This document shows positions 1 to 8,624 of a stretch of DNA of 64,000 nucleotides, in pieces. The first letter of the stretch is position 1; each line of letters opens with the position of its first letter. This stretch comes from QHXM01 sp032160705. Its GTDB lineage: Bacteria > Acidobacteriota > Blastocatellia > Pyrinomonadales > Pyrinomonadaceae. The translations under genes and the position numbers were made by a program. Location of the stretch: the NCBI GenBank assembly GCA_032160705.1, contig JAVHVE010000022.1:56710-120709 (forward strand). Direction: 5' to 3'. Below the pieces are notes generated by a model, which was not told where the DNA came from, did no database searches, and saw only the letters and a program-made list of their open reading frames with translations.

Positions 1-295
1 TTGGCGTGGCGGCATTGCCTTGCAGCGCCTGCACGGTCTGGCGGAAATGCGCGATCTCCCAGACGGCGATGCCGAGATTGAGAAGTCCCAACCCGGACAC
101 CGCGCCGCGCACCCAACCTGAAGAGACGGCGTGCTGCAAACCCTGCAAGCCCGTCTTCTGCGCCGCGTAGAGCAGGAAAAAATTGTCGCCCCAGTCTGAC
201 AAACCGAACGGCGCATACCACGGCAGCAGCGTGAGCACGATGCCCACTTCGAGGCACAGGATAATGTAGAAGATAACGCTGAGCTTGGCTGCCAT
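1..295 (-). CDS. Small membrane protein, 3' end beyond the window
   Basis: The reading frame starts at an ATG (complement of 293-295) and stays open to the left edge, giving 98 residues with no stop. It opens MAAKLSVIFYIILCLEVGIV, a hydrophobic first helix, followed by LLPWYAPFGLSDWGDNFFLL and a second hydrophobic stretch near residues 65-85 (GAVSGLGLLNLGIAVWEIAH). This suggests an integral membrane protein with at least two helices. I do not recognise the family and infer no function. It lies downstream of the TPR gene on the same strand, separated by a 14-bp inverted repeat. Confidence 0.55.
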   Translation of the reverse strand, partial: MAAKLSVIFYIILCLEVGIVLTLLPWYAPFGLSDWGDNFFLLYAAQKTGLQGLQHAVSSGWVRGAVSGLGLLNLGIAVWEIAHFRQTVQALQGNAATP

Positions 296-304
296 AACTT
301 TTCA

Positions 305-360
305 AGTGACAAGTAACAGGTGACAGGTAACAAGATAAAACATTTCCCTGTTACTTGTCA
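305..360. repeat. Inverted repeat overlapping the TPR gene stop
   Basis: TGACAAGTAACAGG at 307-320 is the exact reverse complement of CCTGTTACTTGTCA at 347-360, with a degenerate copy (TGACAGGTAACA) between them. The right arm contains the stop codon of the TPR gene (358-360), so the last residues of that protein (about VTGDR) are encoded by repeat sequence. It could act as a hairpin between the two minus-strand genes. Confidence 0.8.
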
Positions 361-2754
361 TCTGTCCCCGGTCACGGCTTTTTGCGCTTGCAGCTCGCGT
401 AGTTTCTCGGCGACGCCGCGATAGGAGACGTTGATGCCGTAGACTTCTGTGAAAACGTCTATGGCTTTGTCCAAATCGCCCATCTGCTCGTAAGACGCTC
501 CCAATTCGTAACGCAGCGCCTGATATTCATCTTCCGTGTGGCCGGGCGTCTCCAAACCTTTCTTAAACCACATAACGGCCAACTGCGGCATGCCCTTCTG
601 CATGAAGCAATGTCCGAGCATGTTGCAGCATTGCAGGTAGCGCGGTGTGCCATCGCGCGGCGAGATCATTGCGGCTGCTGACTGAAACTCTTCAACCGCC
701 TCGTCCATCAGTTCCATCTCTTTGTAGGCGATGCCGAGATTATAGTGTGTTTCATAATCGCCGTCGGCAGCAGGCGACTCTTCTTCCTCAGCCGCCGTGC
801 GGAATTCGTCGAAGATGGCTGCCAGCCCCGGATCAATTCCGGGCTTCGACTGTCCGGTTTCAGGCGCAGGCGCGGACGGCTGCTGCTGCTCGGCGGGCAC
901 GGGTGCGGATTCAATCTCTGCGAAAATCTCGTCCACCTCAACATTGTCTGCTTCGACTTCCGCGACTTCTTCGGCAACGTCGTAGCGTGCGAAGCTCTCG
1001 AACTCGACCGTCTCAGCCGTTGGAGGTGCAACAGGCTGGGGCGGCTCGGACTGAGCCAGCTTCGCGCGGCGCGCATCGATCTCGGCGTGCGCCCCGAACT
1101 GGCGTTCGAGCATGTCGAGCGTATCAGCAGCGATGTCCATGTAGCCCTGGCCAAGATAAAAATCAACGCTGTCGAGTTCTTGCCTGAGCAGCGCCTCGCG
1201 CTGTGGATCAACCGCGACTGAAGGAGAGCGTGTTTCCGTATTAACACCTGCGGGCAGGGCTTCTCTGGTCTCTCCTCCGAAATCGAATTCCTGAAAGCTA
1301 GCCGTCGAAGGCTCAGGCGTGGATGCGTCAGGGTAAACGGACGATTCGCTCGCGCCTGCTGGGTTCCAGTCTTCGTTCAGATCGGCAAACGAGGCTGCCG
1401 GATCGGGGGCGGGAGGCGCGACCGTGTTGAACTCAAATTCCGCGACCTGCTCGGTTGGCGGCAATCCCATCGCAGACGCGCTCGCCTCATCTTCCCCAAC
1501 CAACGCGAAGCTCTCGAACGATGGAATCTCTTCCGGCATCACGTCAGGCTGCGACGCGGGTTCTTCTGCTGCTGCTGCGCTCTGCTCCGGCTCATGTCCC
1601 AGAGCTTGCAGCCGCTCAAGGTAACGCTGGTCAGGAGCAAACTGCGCGAGCTGAATCAGCGCCGAGCGTTCGACCTCGGCCAGCCCGGCGGCTTCGGCGG
1701 CTTCCACAATACGTTCGAGCGTCTGACGCTGCTTCTCATCATCGCGCTGCCAGGCGTAAACACGAACGAGCAGGCGCAACGCTTCCACATGCTCCGGGTC
1801 GCGCGCGAGCACTTCGTTAAGCAACTCCATCAGCTTCTCTTCTTCACGCCCGGAGAGCATCTGTTCCGTGATGCTTGAAAGCACCCGGACAGCATCATCT
1901 ACCTGGCCTGCGCTCAGATAAAGCCGCGCGACGTCAATGAATCGCAGGTAGTGCGACGCTTCGTTCCTGACGAGCGACGTGACGGTGCGCTCGGCTGCTT
2001 CCGCCTCTTCCGCCTCGATGTAAGCGTGCGCGAGCATCGAAAGCAGTTCGATGTCATCCGGTTTCTCTGTCAGCGTGCGCTCCAGAAGCTCTGCGGCTTC
2101 GTCGGGCGTGCCGAGCGCAATTTGAGTGTTGAGATAGCCGGTCAGGGCGCTGTAATTCTGCGGGTGGATGTCGAGCGAGGAGGTGTAGGCTTCGGCAGCG
2201 CGTTCGTAAGCCTGAGCGGCGAGAAACTGCGCGCCAGCTTCGCCAAACGCTTCCGCCGCTTCCATCTTCATCCCTTCGCGCATGTACCCCTGGGCCAGCA
2301 TGATGCGCGTCTCAGTATTGTGCGGATCAAGGTCTGCGACCTTGCGCAGGATTTCGAGAGCCCTGCGCGCCTGCCCGTCATGCAGCCAGGCGTCCGCGAT
2401 AATCATATACTGGGCGCGAGCATCAACGATGAGTCCCTGCGATTCATAAAGCGTGGCGAGTTTGTTGGCGATTTCGGGGCTGCGCGGGTTGAGCCGGTCT
2501 ATCTTCCTGTACATCGCGATGGCTTTAGTCTCAAAGCCCTCTTCGCGGTAATGTTCGGCGATGCGGATGAAGCACTGAATGGCCGCCTGTTTGTCGTTCT
2601 GGCGCACGTAGAGGTCGCCGAGCATGTTGAGCGCGGTGAAATCCTCCGGGTCGTTCTCGACAATCTGGCGATACTCTTTGATAGCCGCCGGAATTTTGCC
2701 CTGGGCAAGGAACTTCTCAGCCGCACGCACAACCTTTGCTTTATCGAAGGCCAT
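358..2754 (-). CDS. Large TPR-repeat protein
   Basis: A protein of about 798 residues made of tetratricopeptide repeats. The ATG at 2754 (MAFDKAKVVRAAEKFLAQGK) is chosen because the 45 codons upstream are basic, Ser/Cys-rich and unlike a TPR start. TPR units run over roughly residues 1-420 (for example PEDFTALNMLGDLYVRQND and HNTETRIMLAQGYMREG). A low-complexity acidic, Pro- and Ala-rich stretch follows at about 430-690, and three more TPRs close the protein (ETHYNLGIAYKEMELMDEA). There is no signal peptide or membrane segment, so it is probably a cytoplasmic scaffold for protein-protein contacts. The partner is unknown. The last few codons fall inside an intergenic inverted repeat. Confidence 0.85.
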   Translation of the reverse strand: MAFDKAKVVRAAEKFLAQGKIPAAIKEYRQIVENDPEDFTALNMLGDLYVRQNDKQAAIQCFIRIAEHYREEGFETKAIAMYRKIDRLNPRSPEIANKLATLYESQGLIVDARAQYMIIADAWLHDGQARRALEILRKVADLDPHNTETRIMLAQGYMREGMKMEAAEAFGEAGAQFLAAQAYERAAEAYTSSLDIHPQNYSALTGYLNTQIALGTPDEAAELLERTLTEKPDDIELLSMLAHAYIEAEEAEAAERTVTSLVRNEASHYLRFIDVARLYLSAGQVDDAVRVLSSITEQMLSGREEEKLMELLNEVLARDPEHVEALRLLVRVYAWQRDDEKQRQTLERIVEAAEAAGLAEVERSALIQLAQFAPDQRYLERLQALGHEPEQSAAAAEEPASQPDVMPEEIPSFESFALVGEDEASASAMGLPPTEQVAEFEFNTVAPPAPDPAASFADLNEDWNPAGASESSVYPDASTPEPSTASFQEFDFGGETREALPAGVNTETRSPSVAVDPQREALLRQELDSVDFYLGQGYMDIAADTLDMLERQFGAHAEIDARRAKLAQSEPPQPVAPPTAETVEFESFARYDVAEEVAEVEADNVEVDEIFAEIESAPVPAEQQQPSAPAPETGQSKPGIDPGLAAIFDEFRTAAEEEESPAADGDYETHYNLGIAYKEMELMDEAVEEFQSAAAMISPRDGTPRYLQCCNMLGHCFMQKGMPQLAVMWFKKGLETPGHTEDEYQALRYELGASYEQMGDLDKAIDVFTEVYGINVSYRGVAEKLRELQAQKAVTGDR

Positions 2755-3002
2755 TCTTGAATCTTCTAGTCGGTCAAAACGGAAGTCGCGTGATTTTTGA
2801 AACCCTGAGCGGTGAGCCGAGCGCGCCTTAAAGCACGCCGGGGATGAACTCGACCGGCAACACCTTGTCTGACGCTTCGCTCCGAACAAAGCATCAGAGA
2901 TAAGTACGCTAACACGCGTAAATACTGAGTGTCAACGCTTCCCTTTTTTCAGTTTAGCTGGATTTTTAGAGTTAAATTTTGCCTGTCAGCCTGGAATCAA
3001 AG

Positions 3003-3827
3003 CTAGATAACGTCGGCGAAGTTTTTGCGCGTTCTGGCGAACCACCAATAGCCAAAGATGAAAGTGATGAGAGCGAAGCCTGTGAAGTAGGCCAGGCCGC
3101 GCCAGTCGGGCGCGACGCCTTCCAGCATGATGTTGCGGTAGCTCCTAATCAGGTGCGTGAACGGGTTGACGTTGATGAAAGGACGGAATCGCTCCGGCAC
3201 AATCGCCTCCGGGTAAATAATAGGCGTCAGATACATCCAGACCATCAAGAGCAGCGCAATTCCCTGCACGATGTCGCGCAGGAAAACGCCCAGGCTGGCA
3301 ACGAGCCAGGCCGCGCCGAAGGTTGCAAGAAGCTGCGGCCCGATGAGCACGGGCAGCCACAGGATGGTTGGATGGATTGTGCGCTGAATAATGAGCGCCA
3401 GGATGAGCAGCGCAATAGTTCCGAATAACTGGTTGGCGAGCGAGGCAAGCGTTTGCGCGACCGGCAGGATTTCGAGCGGGAAGACCACGCGCTTGACCAG
3501 ATTCGCCTGTGAGACGATTTTCTGCGACGAAACCTGTACAGCCTCCTGAAATGCCCCCCAGGGCAGCAATCCGCAGAAAAGATAAAGCGCAAACTCCCAC
3601 CCGCTGCTGCTCTGGCTAAAGCGCGCCCCGAAGATTCCGGCGAAGATCAGGGTCAACGTCGCAATCGTCACAATGGGCGTCAAGACTGCCCAGACAATGC
3701 CGAGCACAGAGCCTTTGTAACGCGCGCTGGTCTCGCGCCGCGCCAGTGAGATAATCAAGCCGAAATGGCTCGGCAATTCCCTGAGCGGACGCCACACCGC
3801 CCTGCGCGCTGTCTGAGCTGAAATCAT
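3003..3827 (-). CDS. ABC-2 type polysaccharide export permease (Wzm-like)
   Basis: An inner-membrane permease of about 274 residues, the usual size for Wzm/KpsM/TagG permeases. It has about six hydrophobic segments (VLGIVWAVLTPIVTIATLTL, IALLLMVWMYLTPIIYPEAI, GLAYFTGFALITFIFGYWWF) and the family hallmarks RYKGSVLGIVWAVLTP and NPFTHLIRSYRNIMLEG. The ATG at 3827 (MISAQTARRAVW) is preferred because the longer frame back to 3935 only translates intergenic heptamer repeat. It would export undecaprenol-linked glycan with an ATPase; the only matching ATPase here is the Wzt-like gene at 19953. It is divergent from the glycosyltransferase at 3990. Confidence 0.9.
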   Translation of the reverse strand: MISAQTARRAVWRPLRELPSHFGLIISLARRETSARYKGSVLGIVWAVLTPIVTIATLTLIFAGIFGARFSQSSSGWEFALYLFCGLLPWGAFQEAVQVSSQKIVSQANLVKRVVFPLEILPVAQTLASLANQLFGTIALLILALIIQRTIHPTILWLPVLIGPQLLATFGAAWLVASLGVFLRDIVQGIALLLMVWMYLTPIIYPEAIVPERFRPFINVNPFTHLIRSYRNIMLEGVAPDWRGLAYFTGFALITFIFGYWWFARTRKNFADVI

Positions 3828-3840
3828 GCGCGGAAGTATA

Positions 3841-3951
3841 GCAAGCAGTAGGCAGTAGGCAGTAGGCAGTTGGCAGTAAGAACAAGCGTCCAACGGCGTT
3901 GGCTTTTGTCTTTGCTGCCAACTGCCTACTGCCAACTGCCTACTGTTCTTG
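3841..3951. repeat. Inverted heptamer array (CAGTAGG family)
   Basis: The left arm, 3841-3875, is built of CAGTAGG/CAGTTGG units. The right arm, about 3916-3951, is its reverse complement. It fills the divergent interval between the permease and the GT2 gene. Translating the arms produces the false N-terminal extensions (LPTAYC, CQLPT) of both neighbouring frames. The same unit recurs at 27474-27580. Confidence 0.85.
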
Positions 3952-3989
3952 CATTATCAGGGTCTTTCCCTGATTATTCATCGCTGGTT

Positions 3990-4751
3990 ATGAAGACAGA
4001 TAAGCAGAGAGAGCGCCCGCAGTTCTCCGATATTAAACTGGGAATCGTTTGCCCGATGGCGAATGAGGAAACGTCCGCCGTAGGGTTTGTCAACGCGGTG
4101 CTGGCCGAGTGCGTGCCGCACGGGTTTAAGTCGGCCACTTTTTTCGTCGTGCTGGATCGCGTTTGTAAGGATCACACGCGGGAATTGTTGGAGGAGATAG
4201 CGAAAGAGAGGACTGAGCTAAAGGTCGTCTGGTCGCCTGAGAACCGGAGCGTGGTTGATGCTTACGTTCGCGGCTACCGCGAGGCTTTAAACGCAGGGTG
4301 TGATTGGATTCTGGAGATTGACGCCGGGTTCAGCCATCAGCCATCGGACATCCCACAGTTTTTCGACAAGATGCTGGAAGGCTACGACTGCGTTTTCGGC
4401 AGCCGTTTCTGTCCGGGCGGAACGATCTCAGACAGTTCTACCAAAAGAAAGCTCATCAGCAGCGGAGGGACTATTCTGGCCAATCTCCTGCTCGGCACAA
4501 AACTTAAAGATATGACGAGTGGCTTCGAGATGTTCAGGCGCGAAGCTCTACTGGAAGTTCTCAAGCGTGGGATTCGCTCTCGCGGCCCCTTTTTCCAGAC
4601 CGAGATTAAAGCCTATTGCCGCCACCTGCGAATTGCCGAAGTGCCGATTCAATACCGCGCCGCCAGCCACAATATCGGCAATCAAGCCCTCAAAGATTCT
4701 TTCAGCAACCTGTGGCGTCTCTTTCGCCTCCGCTTGCAAGGCCAACTCTAA
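3990..4751 (+). CDS. Family 2 glycosyltransferase (polyprenyl-phosphate sugar synthase-like)
   Basis: A GT-A fold glycosyltransferase of about 253 residues. It has the N-terminal nucleotide-binding strand KLGIVCPMANEETSAVGFVN and the metal-binding acidic motif WILEIDAGFSHQPSDIPQF, which matches the dolichyl-phosphate mannose synthase style (E-x-D-A-x-x-S-H-x-P). GSRFCPGG follows, then DMTSGFEMFRREAL. The start is the ATG at 3990 (MKTDKQRERPQF), because upstream codons lie in the heptamer array. It probably moves a sugar from a nucleotide donor to polyprenyl phosphate or to a growing glycan. The DUF288 gene follows after 28 bp in the same direction, so the two are probably cotranscribed. The exact sugar cannot be told from sequence. 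Confidence 0.88.
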   Translation: MKTDKQRERPQFSDIKLGIVCPMANEETSAVGFVNAVLAECVPHGFKSATFFVVLDRVCKDHTRELLEEIAKERTELKVVWSPENRSVVDAYVRGYREALNAGCDWILEIDAGFSHQPSDIPQFFDKMLEGYDCVFGSRFCPGGTISDSSTKRKLISSGGTILANLLLGTKLKDMTSGFEMFRREALLEVLKRGIRSRGPFFQTEIKAYCRHLRIAEVPIQYRAASHNIGNQALKDSFSNLWRLFRLRLQGQL

Positions 4752-4779
4752 AACAGACCCGACAGACAAACCTTTTCTG

Positions 4780-5790
4780 ATGAAAAATAAGACCGCCCTG
4801 ATTGTGACTTCGATTGCGCCGCCGAATGCGGTGCTGCGAACGCTCGCCGAAGGATGCCTTGAGCAAGGCATCGAGTTTATCGTCATCGGCGACGAACCGA
4901 GCCCGAAAGATTTCCAACTGGAAGGCTGTCGCTTCTATGGCCTCGCAGAGCAACGTGAGCTTGGATTTAGTTTTGCCCTCAAGTGCCCGACCAGACATTA
5001 CGCCAGGAAAAATATCGGCTACCTGCTGGCGATGCGCGACGGCGCATCCATGATAATTGAGACCGACGACGACAACCATCCCACGCAGGAATTCTGGGAG
5101 GAGCGTAGCCGACTCCAATCTGTCAGCACCATCTCAAACGCAGGCTGGGTGAATGTCTATCGCTACTTCACGGATGCAAACATCTGGCCTCGCGGTCTGC
5201 CGCTCGACCGGATACAGACAATCATTCCCGGTTTTGAATCTCTGGCTCAAGTGGAAGTTGATTGCCCGATTCAGCAGGGTCTGGCGGATGAGAATCCTGA
5301 CGTTGATGCTATTTACCGTCTCGCCTTGCCGCTGCCGCAATCTTTCAGGAAAGATCGCCGTGTCGCATTGCGCTCCGGCTCGTGGTCTCCCTTCAATAGT
5401 CAGAACACGACGTGGTGGCGCGATGCTTTCCCGCTCCTTTACTTACCGGCTTACTGCTCTTTTCGGATGACGGACATCTGGCGCAGCTTCGTCGCGCAGC
5501 GCATCAGTTGGGCTAACGATTGGGGAATCCTCTACCACGAGCCGACCGTCTGGCAGGAACGCAACGAGCATAACCTGATGCGCGATTTTCGGGATGAAGT
5601 GCCCGGTTACTTGAACAATACGGCCATCTGCGAAGCTCTCGACAAGCTTTCTCTCCAGCTGGGTCTGGATCATCTCAACGCTAACCTGCGCCTGTGCTAC
5701 GAAGAGCTTGTCAGGATGGGATTGGTCGGAGAGCAGGAACTGGATTTAGTCGAAGCTTGGATGGCCGACCTCAAAGAAATTTCCGGGTAA
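4780..5790 (+). CDS. DUF288/STELLO-like putative glycosyltransferase
   Basis: A protein of about 336 residues resembling the DUF288 family (STELLO proteins in plants). The start is the ATG at 4780 (MKNKTALIVTSIAPPNAVL). Family-like features are IEFIVIGDEPSPKDFQLEGC near residue 30, CPTRHYARKNIGYLLAMRDG near 75, and the acidic ETDDDNHP motif near 100, which resembles a GT-A metal site. Later come SGSWSPFNSQNTTWW, LPAYCSFRMTDIWRSFVAQR and HEPTVWQERNEHNLMRDF. I infer a role in surface glycan synthesis from its position after the GT2 gene. The molecular activity of bacterial DUF288 proteins is not established. Confidence 0.75.
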   Translation: MKNKTALIVTSIAPPNAVLRTLAEGCLEQGIEFIVIGDEPSPKDFQLEGCRFYGLAEQRELGFSFALKCPTRHYARKNIGYLLAMRDGASMIIETDDDNHPTQEFWEERSRLQSVSTISNAGWVNVYRYFTDANIWPRGLPLDRIQTIIPGFESLAQVEVDCPIQQGLADENPDVDAIYRLALPLPQSFRKDRRVALRSGSWSPFNSQNTTWWRDAFPLLYLPAYCSFRMTDIWRSFVAQRISWANDWGILYHEPTVWQERNEHNLMRDFRDEVPGYLNNTAICEALDKLSLQLGLDHLNANLRLCYEELVRMGLVGEQELDLVEAWMADLKEISG

Positions 5791-5830
5791 CGATTGGAAA
5801 AGTTTGCAGCCATATAGTTCGTAGCCATTT

Positions 5831-7210
5831 CTATGGTGGCGGCGGTGGCGCTGGCAAAATCCCCGCCAGGAATTGCGGCTGTCGCCAATCCCAGAGCCTC
5901 TCAGGATGCTCGTCAATCCCGACCGGCCTTGAATTCCAGAGCCACGCCGCGTGCGAGGTCGCGCCGCGAGTGTTAATAAAGGCGCTTATCAGTAAGAGCA
6001 GCGCGCCGCACGCAAGTTGCGCGCGCCAGCCAACACGCGAAATGGTAGCTCCCCTCTCTTCTCGCCATTTGAGCATCGCGTTCGTGCCCAGGATGCCGAG
6101 CAGCACAAACCAGGGAACCAACCCGGTCGTAAAACGCGGCCCAAAGCTATGTCCGCCCCACCAGTGATTGAAGCTGGAAACTATGATGATGTGTCCGACG
6201 ATGACTGCCAGGGCGAGCCACACGAGTCGTTGATGAGCCAGATGCCGCCGGTAGCGCACCAGCATAAAAGCTACGAAGAAGAGCACAGGAACGTAGACGA
6301 GCACGCCCCGCGACGGGCTGATGAGATTTCCCGCCAGCGCCTCCCAGAAAACATCAAACTGCAAACGGCTGGCGCGGTAATAATTGGGAAGAAGCTGGCC
6401 AAAATTAAGCCAGGAATAAAGAACGAAGCCCGCCAGCCACGCTGCTCCCGTAACGGCATAGCGAAGAAACAATCGGCGATGAAAGACGAGCAGATAAATA
6501 GTGGTGGCGAAGATGTGGACGCTGAAAGTCGCGCGCACGAAGTACATCCAGGAGAGCAAAGTTGCCAGCAGGATGGGATTAAACTCGCGTTTGCCGATTT
6601 CGTTTCTCAGCAAAAGGTAGATGACAATTCCCAGCAGCAATATTCCCCAGGTCTCCGACCACAAAGCCCTCGACGCAGTGCTATAGACCTGCGTGCCAAG
6701 CGCGCCGCCGAGCGCCACGACCGCGCTCCACGCGACGGGCAGAAGCCTTCGCGCCGTGTAAAAAAAGATGACCGCGAGCGTCGCCATCAAAAGCGCTGCC
6801 AGCCCCGCTTCGATTATCATTTCGCCTCGCGGGTCGTAAGTCCCGTCCGGGTTGGCGGCGGAAATCCCGAGAAGATTCAGGACAGCGACAAACGGCGTGG
6901 AAAGGATGGAACTGCCGGGCGGCAGGTGATAATAAATATGTCCTCGCGCTATTTCCAGTTGATAGATGGGGCCGAGGCTGATGTAGTATCCGCGCTCTTG
7001 CGGCTCGTGGCGCGGGAGCGCGTACCGGTCTAGTTGAAAGCTGCCGTGTTCTATCAAGCTCTGGCTGACCAGCATCGAGTAACTTGAGTCGGTCACTTGA
7101 CGAATACGCGAGAACAGGAAGATTGACAGAGTTAGGGCGAAGATCAAGAGGGCCACTCTTGTAGTCGGGCTCAATCGGATTGCCTGTCGTAGCCGGTTTC
7201 TAATCATCAT
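5831..7210 (-). CDS. Polytopic membrane protein, GT-C glycosyltransferase-like
   Basis: 459 residues with about ten hydrophobic segments. An N-terminal helix (TTRVALLIFALTLSIFLFS) is followed by a periplasmic-type loop holding DSSYSMLVSQSLIEHGSFQL and a second loop YISLGPIYQLEIARGHIYYH. This arrangement fits GT-C enzymes of the ArnT/PMT type, which move sugars from polyprenyl-phosphate carriers. SFNHWWGGHSFGPRFTTGLV near residue 345 is a conserved-looking loop. The protein ends in a run of prolines encoded by a short GGC-type repeat at 5831-5850. It converges on the DUF288 gene with 40 bp between stops. The acceptor and sugar are unknown. Confidence 0.7.
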   Translation of the reverse strand: MMIRNRLRQAIRLSPTTRVALLIFALTLSIFLFSRIRQVTDSSYSMLVSQSLIEHGSFQLDRYALPRHEPQERGYYISLGPIYQLEIARGHIYYHLPPGSSILSTPFVAVLNLLGISAANPDGTYDPRGEMIIEAGLAALLMATLAVIFFYTARRLLPVAWSAVVALGGALGTQVYSTASRALWSETWGILLLGIVIYLLLRNEIGKREFNPILLATLLSWMYFVRATFSVHIFATTIYLLVFHRRLFLRYAVTGAAWLAGFVLYSWLNFGQLLPNYYRASRLQFDVFWEALAGNLISPSRGVLVYVPVLFFVAFMLVRYRRHLAHQRLVWLALAVIVGHIIIVSSFNHWWGGHSFGPRFTTGLVPWFVLLGILGTNAMLKWREERGATISRVGWRAQLACGALLLLISAFINTRGATSHAAWLWNSRPVGIDEHPERLWDWRQPQFLAGILPAPPPPP

Positions 7211-7256
7211 TGTTTGATTATCTTCTTCAAGCGTTGACGTAGGTGTGAGGAGGAAT

Positions 7257-8435
7257 CTAGCTCAGGATAAGCTGTATCCATTGAGCGATAATCTTCTCCC
7301 ACCTGAAGACGTTTCTCACATATTCCGCTGAATTAGCTGAAATCGCGGCTCTTAAATTTTTATCGGACAACAACGCGCTCAGGTAGGCGTATAAAACCTC
7401 TGCCTGATTTTCATCGTGAGTTAATTTCCAGCATACTTTGTCGGGAAACTCTCGATACTGATTGACGTTGCTGATAATCGTCGGCCTGGCGGCGGCCAGC
7501 GCGTGCATCAAAGTGCCGGACGCTTCGCCCATCGAAGGATTTCTCAGATTGATGATAATGTCTGAGGCAAAGATGGCGCTGAAATAATCTCTCTCATTTT
7601 GATACCCGGTGAAAATAATATTTTCGCTATACTTACCGGAGCGTATCTCCCGCTCTAAGCTTTTAACCTCCGGGGCCAGCTCGCCTGCGAAGATCATCTG
7701 CAACGGGTAGCCATCATCTATTAATCTCTTAACAACGTCTATCTGTAGCCCGGGCAATTTATTGCTGTTGACGAACCCCAGGCAGGAGACGACAAAGTGT
7801 TTGTCACTGATGAGGAATTTACTTTTGAAGACCTTTATCTCTTCCGGCGTCGGCTGGCAGTTGAGCCTGGCAAAATGTGGAATAACCTCGATGTGGTCGT
7901 TGCCGGCAAACTGATTCTTGATCCAGCGATGATGAACAATGACTTTCCTGCTTCTTTTGACTACCGCGTGTGACATCGGGAATCTGGCAGTATCGGGGCT
8001 GCGCCCTTGCTGCAACGCCTGAAATTCCTGACGCCCTTCATCACCATATCCTTCAAGGAGAGCCTCTTTGTACGTTTGCTCATCGTTCTGACAATAGAAA
8101 GCATCATGCATGAAGGGAGCGAGATTGTAGTCATGTAGAACTACCGTGCCGGGGAAGTTCCATGCAAGTTGATAAATCCCTCGGTGAAAACCACTATGGT
8201 TTCCGAGGTGGTAGATCACCTCGTCGTAACTTTTATGATGTTCCGCGAAGGCGGAGAGCGGGCGAACGTCGAACTCGTTATGAAGCGCCGCCGATGGCGG
8301 CTCATCATCGTAATAGAGGTCAATATCGAAGTAAGGTTCAAGCGCTTTGACAAGCCAGTAGCTATAATTGGCGATACCGCTTCTTTGCGGAGGGAAAGGG
8401 GAAAGCCAGGCTATTTTAGGAAGATTGTTTGGCAC
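7257..8435 (-). CDS. Family 4 glycosyltransferase
   Basis: A GT-B fold glycosyltransferase of about 392 residues. The N-terminal acceptor domain starts KIAWLSPFPPQRSGIANYS and the C-terminal donor domain contains IIFTGYQNERDYFSAIFASD and NLRNPSMGEASGTLMHALAA, the position of the E-x7-E motif of GT4. I choose the GTG at 8435 (PNNLPKIAWLSPF follows) because GGAG sits five bases upstream and the frame back to the ATG at 8483 adds only a basic 16-residue tail. Codon use and base composition from here to 10391 look more AT-rich than the flanks, possibly reflecting later acquisition. It is in the same direction as the membrane protein upstream at 8625. Confidence 0.85.
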   Translation of the reverse strand: MPNNLPKIAWLSPFPPQRSGIANYSYWLVKALEPYFDIDLYYDDEPPSAALHNEFDVRPLSAFAEHHKSYDEVIYHLGNHSGFHRGIYQLAWNFPGTVVLHDYNLAPFMHDAFYCQNDEQTYKEALLEGYGDEGRQEFQALQQGRSPDTARFPMSHAVVKRSRKVIVHHRWIKNQFAGNDHIEVIPHFARLNCQPTPEEIKVFKSKFLISDKHFVVSCLGFVNSNKLPGLQIDVVKRLIDDGYPLQMIFAGELAPEVKSLEREIRSGKYSENIIFTGYQNERDYFSAIFASDIIINLRNPSMGEASGTLMHALAAARPTIISNVNQYREFPDKVCWKLTHDENQAEVLYAYLSALLSDKNLRAAISANSAEYVRNVFRWEKIIAQWIQLILS

Positions 8436-8624
8436 AGTTCTCCAACGCTCAGTTCTTGCATGAGCTTTCGGGCCTCTATGCATTTCAGATCAACTTGCTG
8501 GCTTTCCGTCAACAGGAAGAAGATAAGCAATTATGTTCAGTGATGCCTGAAGAGCCCTATTCAGAAAATCTCTGACCCGGTTGATAGCTACGGCAAAGGG
8601 AAAAGCCTTGAATCTTTCGCCTGT

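Noticed and set aside
1951..2760. 269-residue plus-strand frame
   Set aside because: Antisense shadow of the TPR gene, which has clear repeats.
3828..3935. N-terminal extension of the permease, and the matching extension of the GT2 at 3870-3989
   Set aside because: The extensions are translations of the inverted heptamer array and lack family similarity; internal ATGs at 3827 and 3990 fit better.
6017..7033. 338-residue plus-strand frame
   Set aside because: Antisense shadow of the membrane glycosyltransferase; highly charged with no fold signature.
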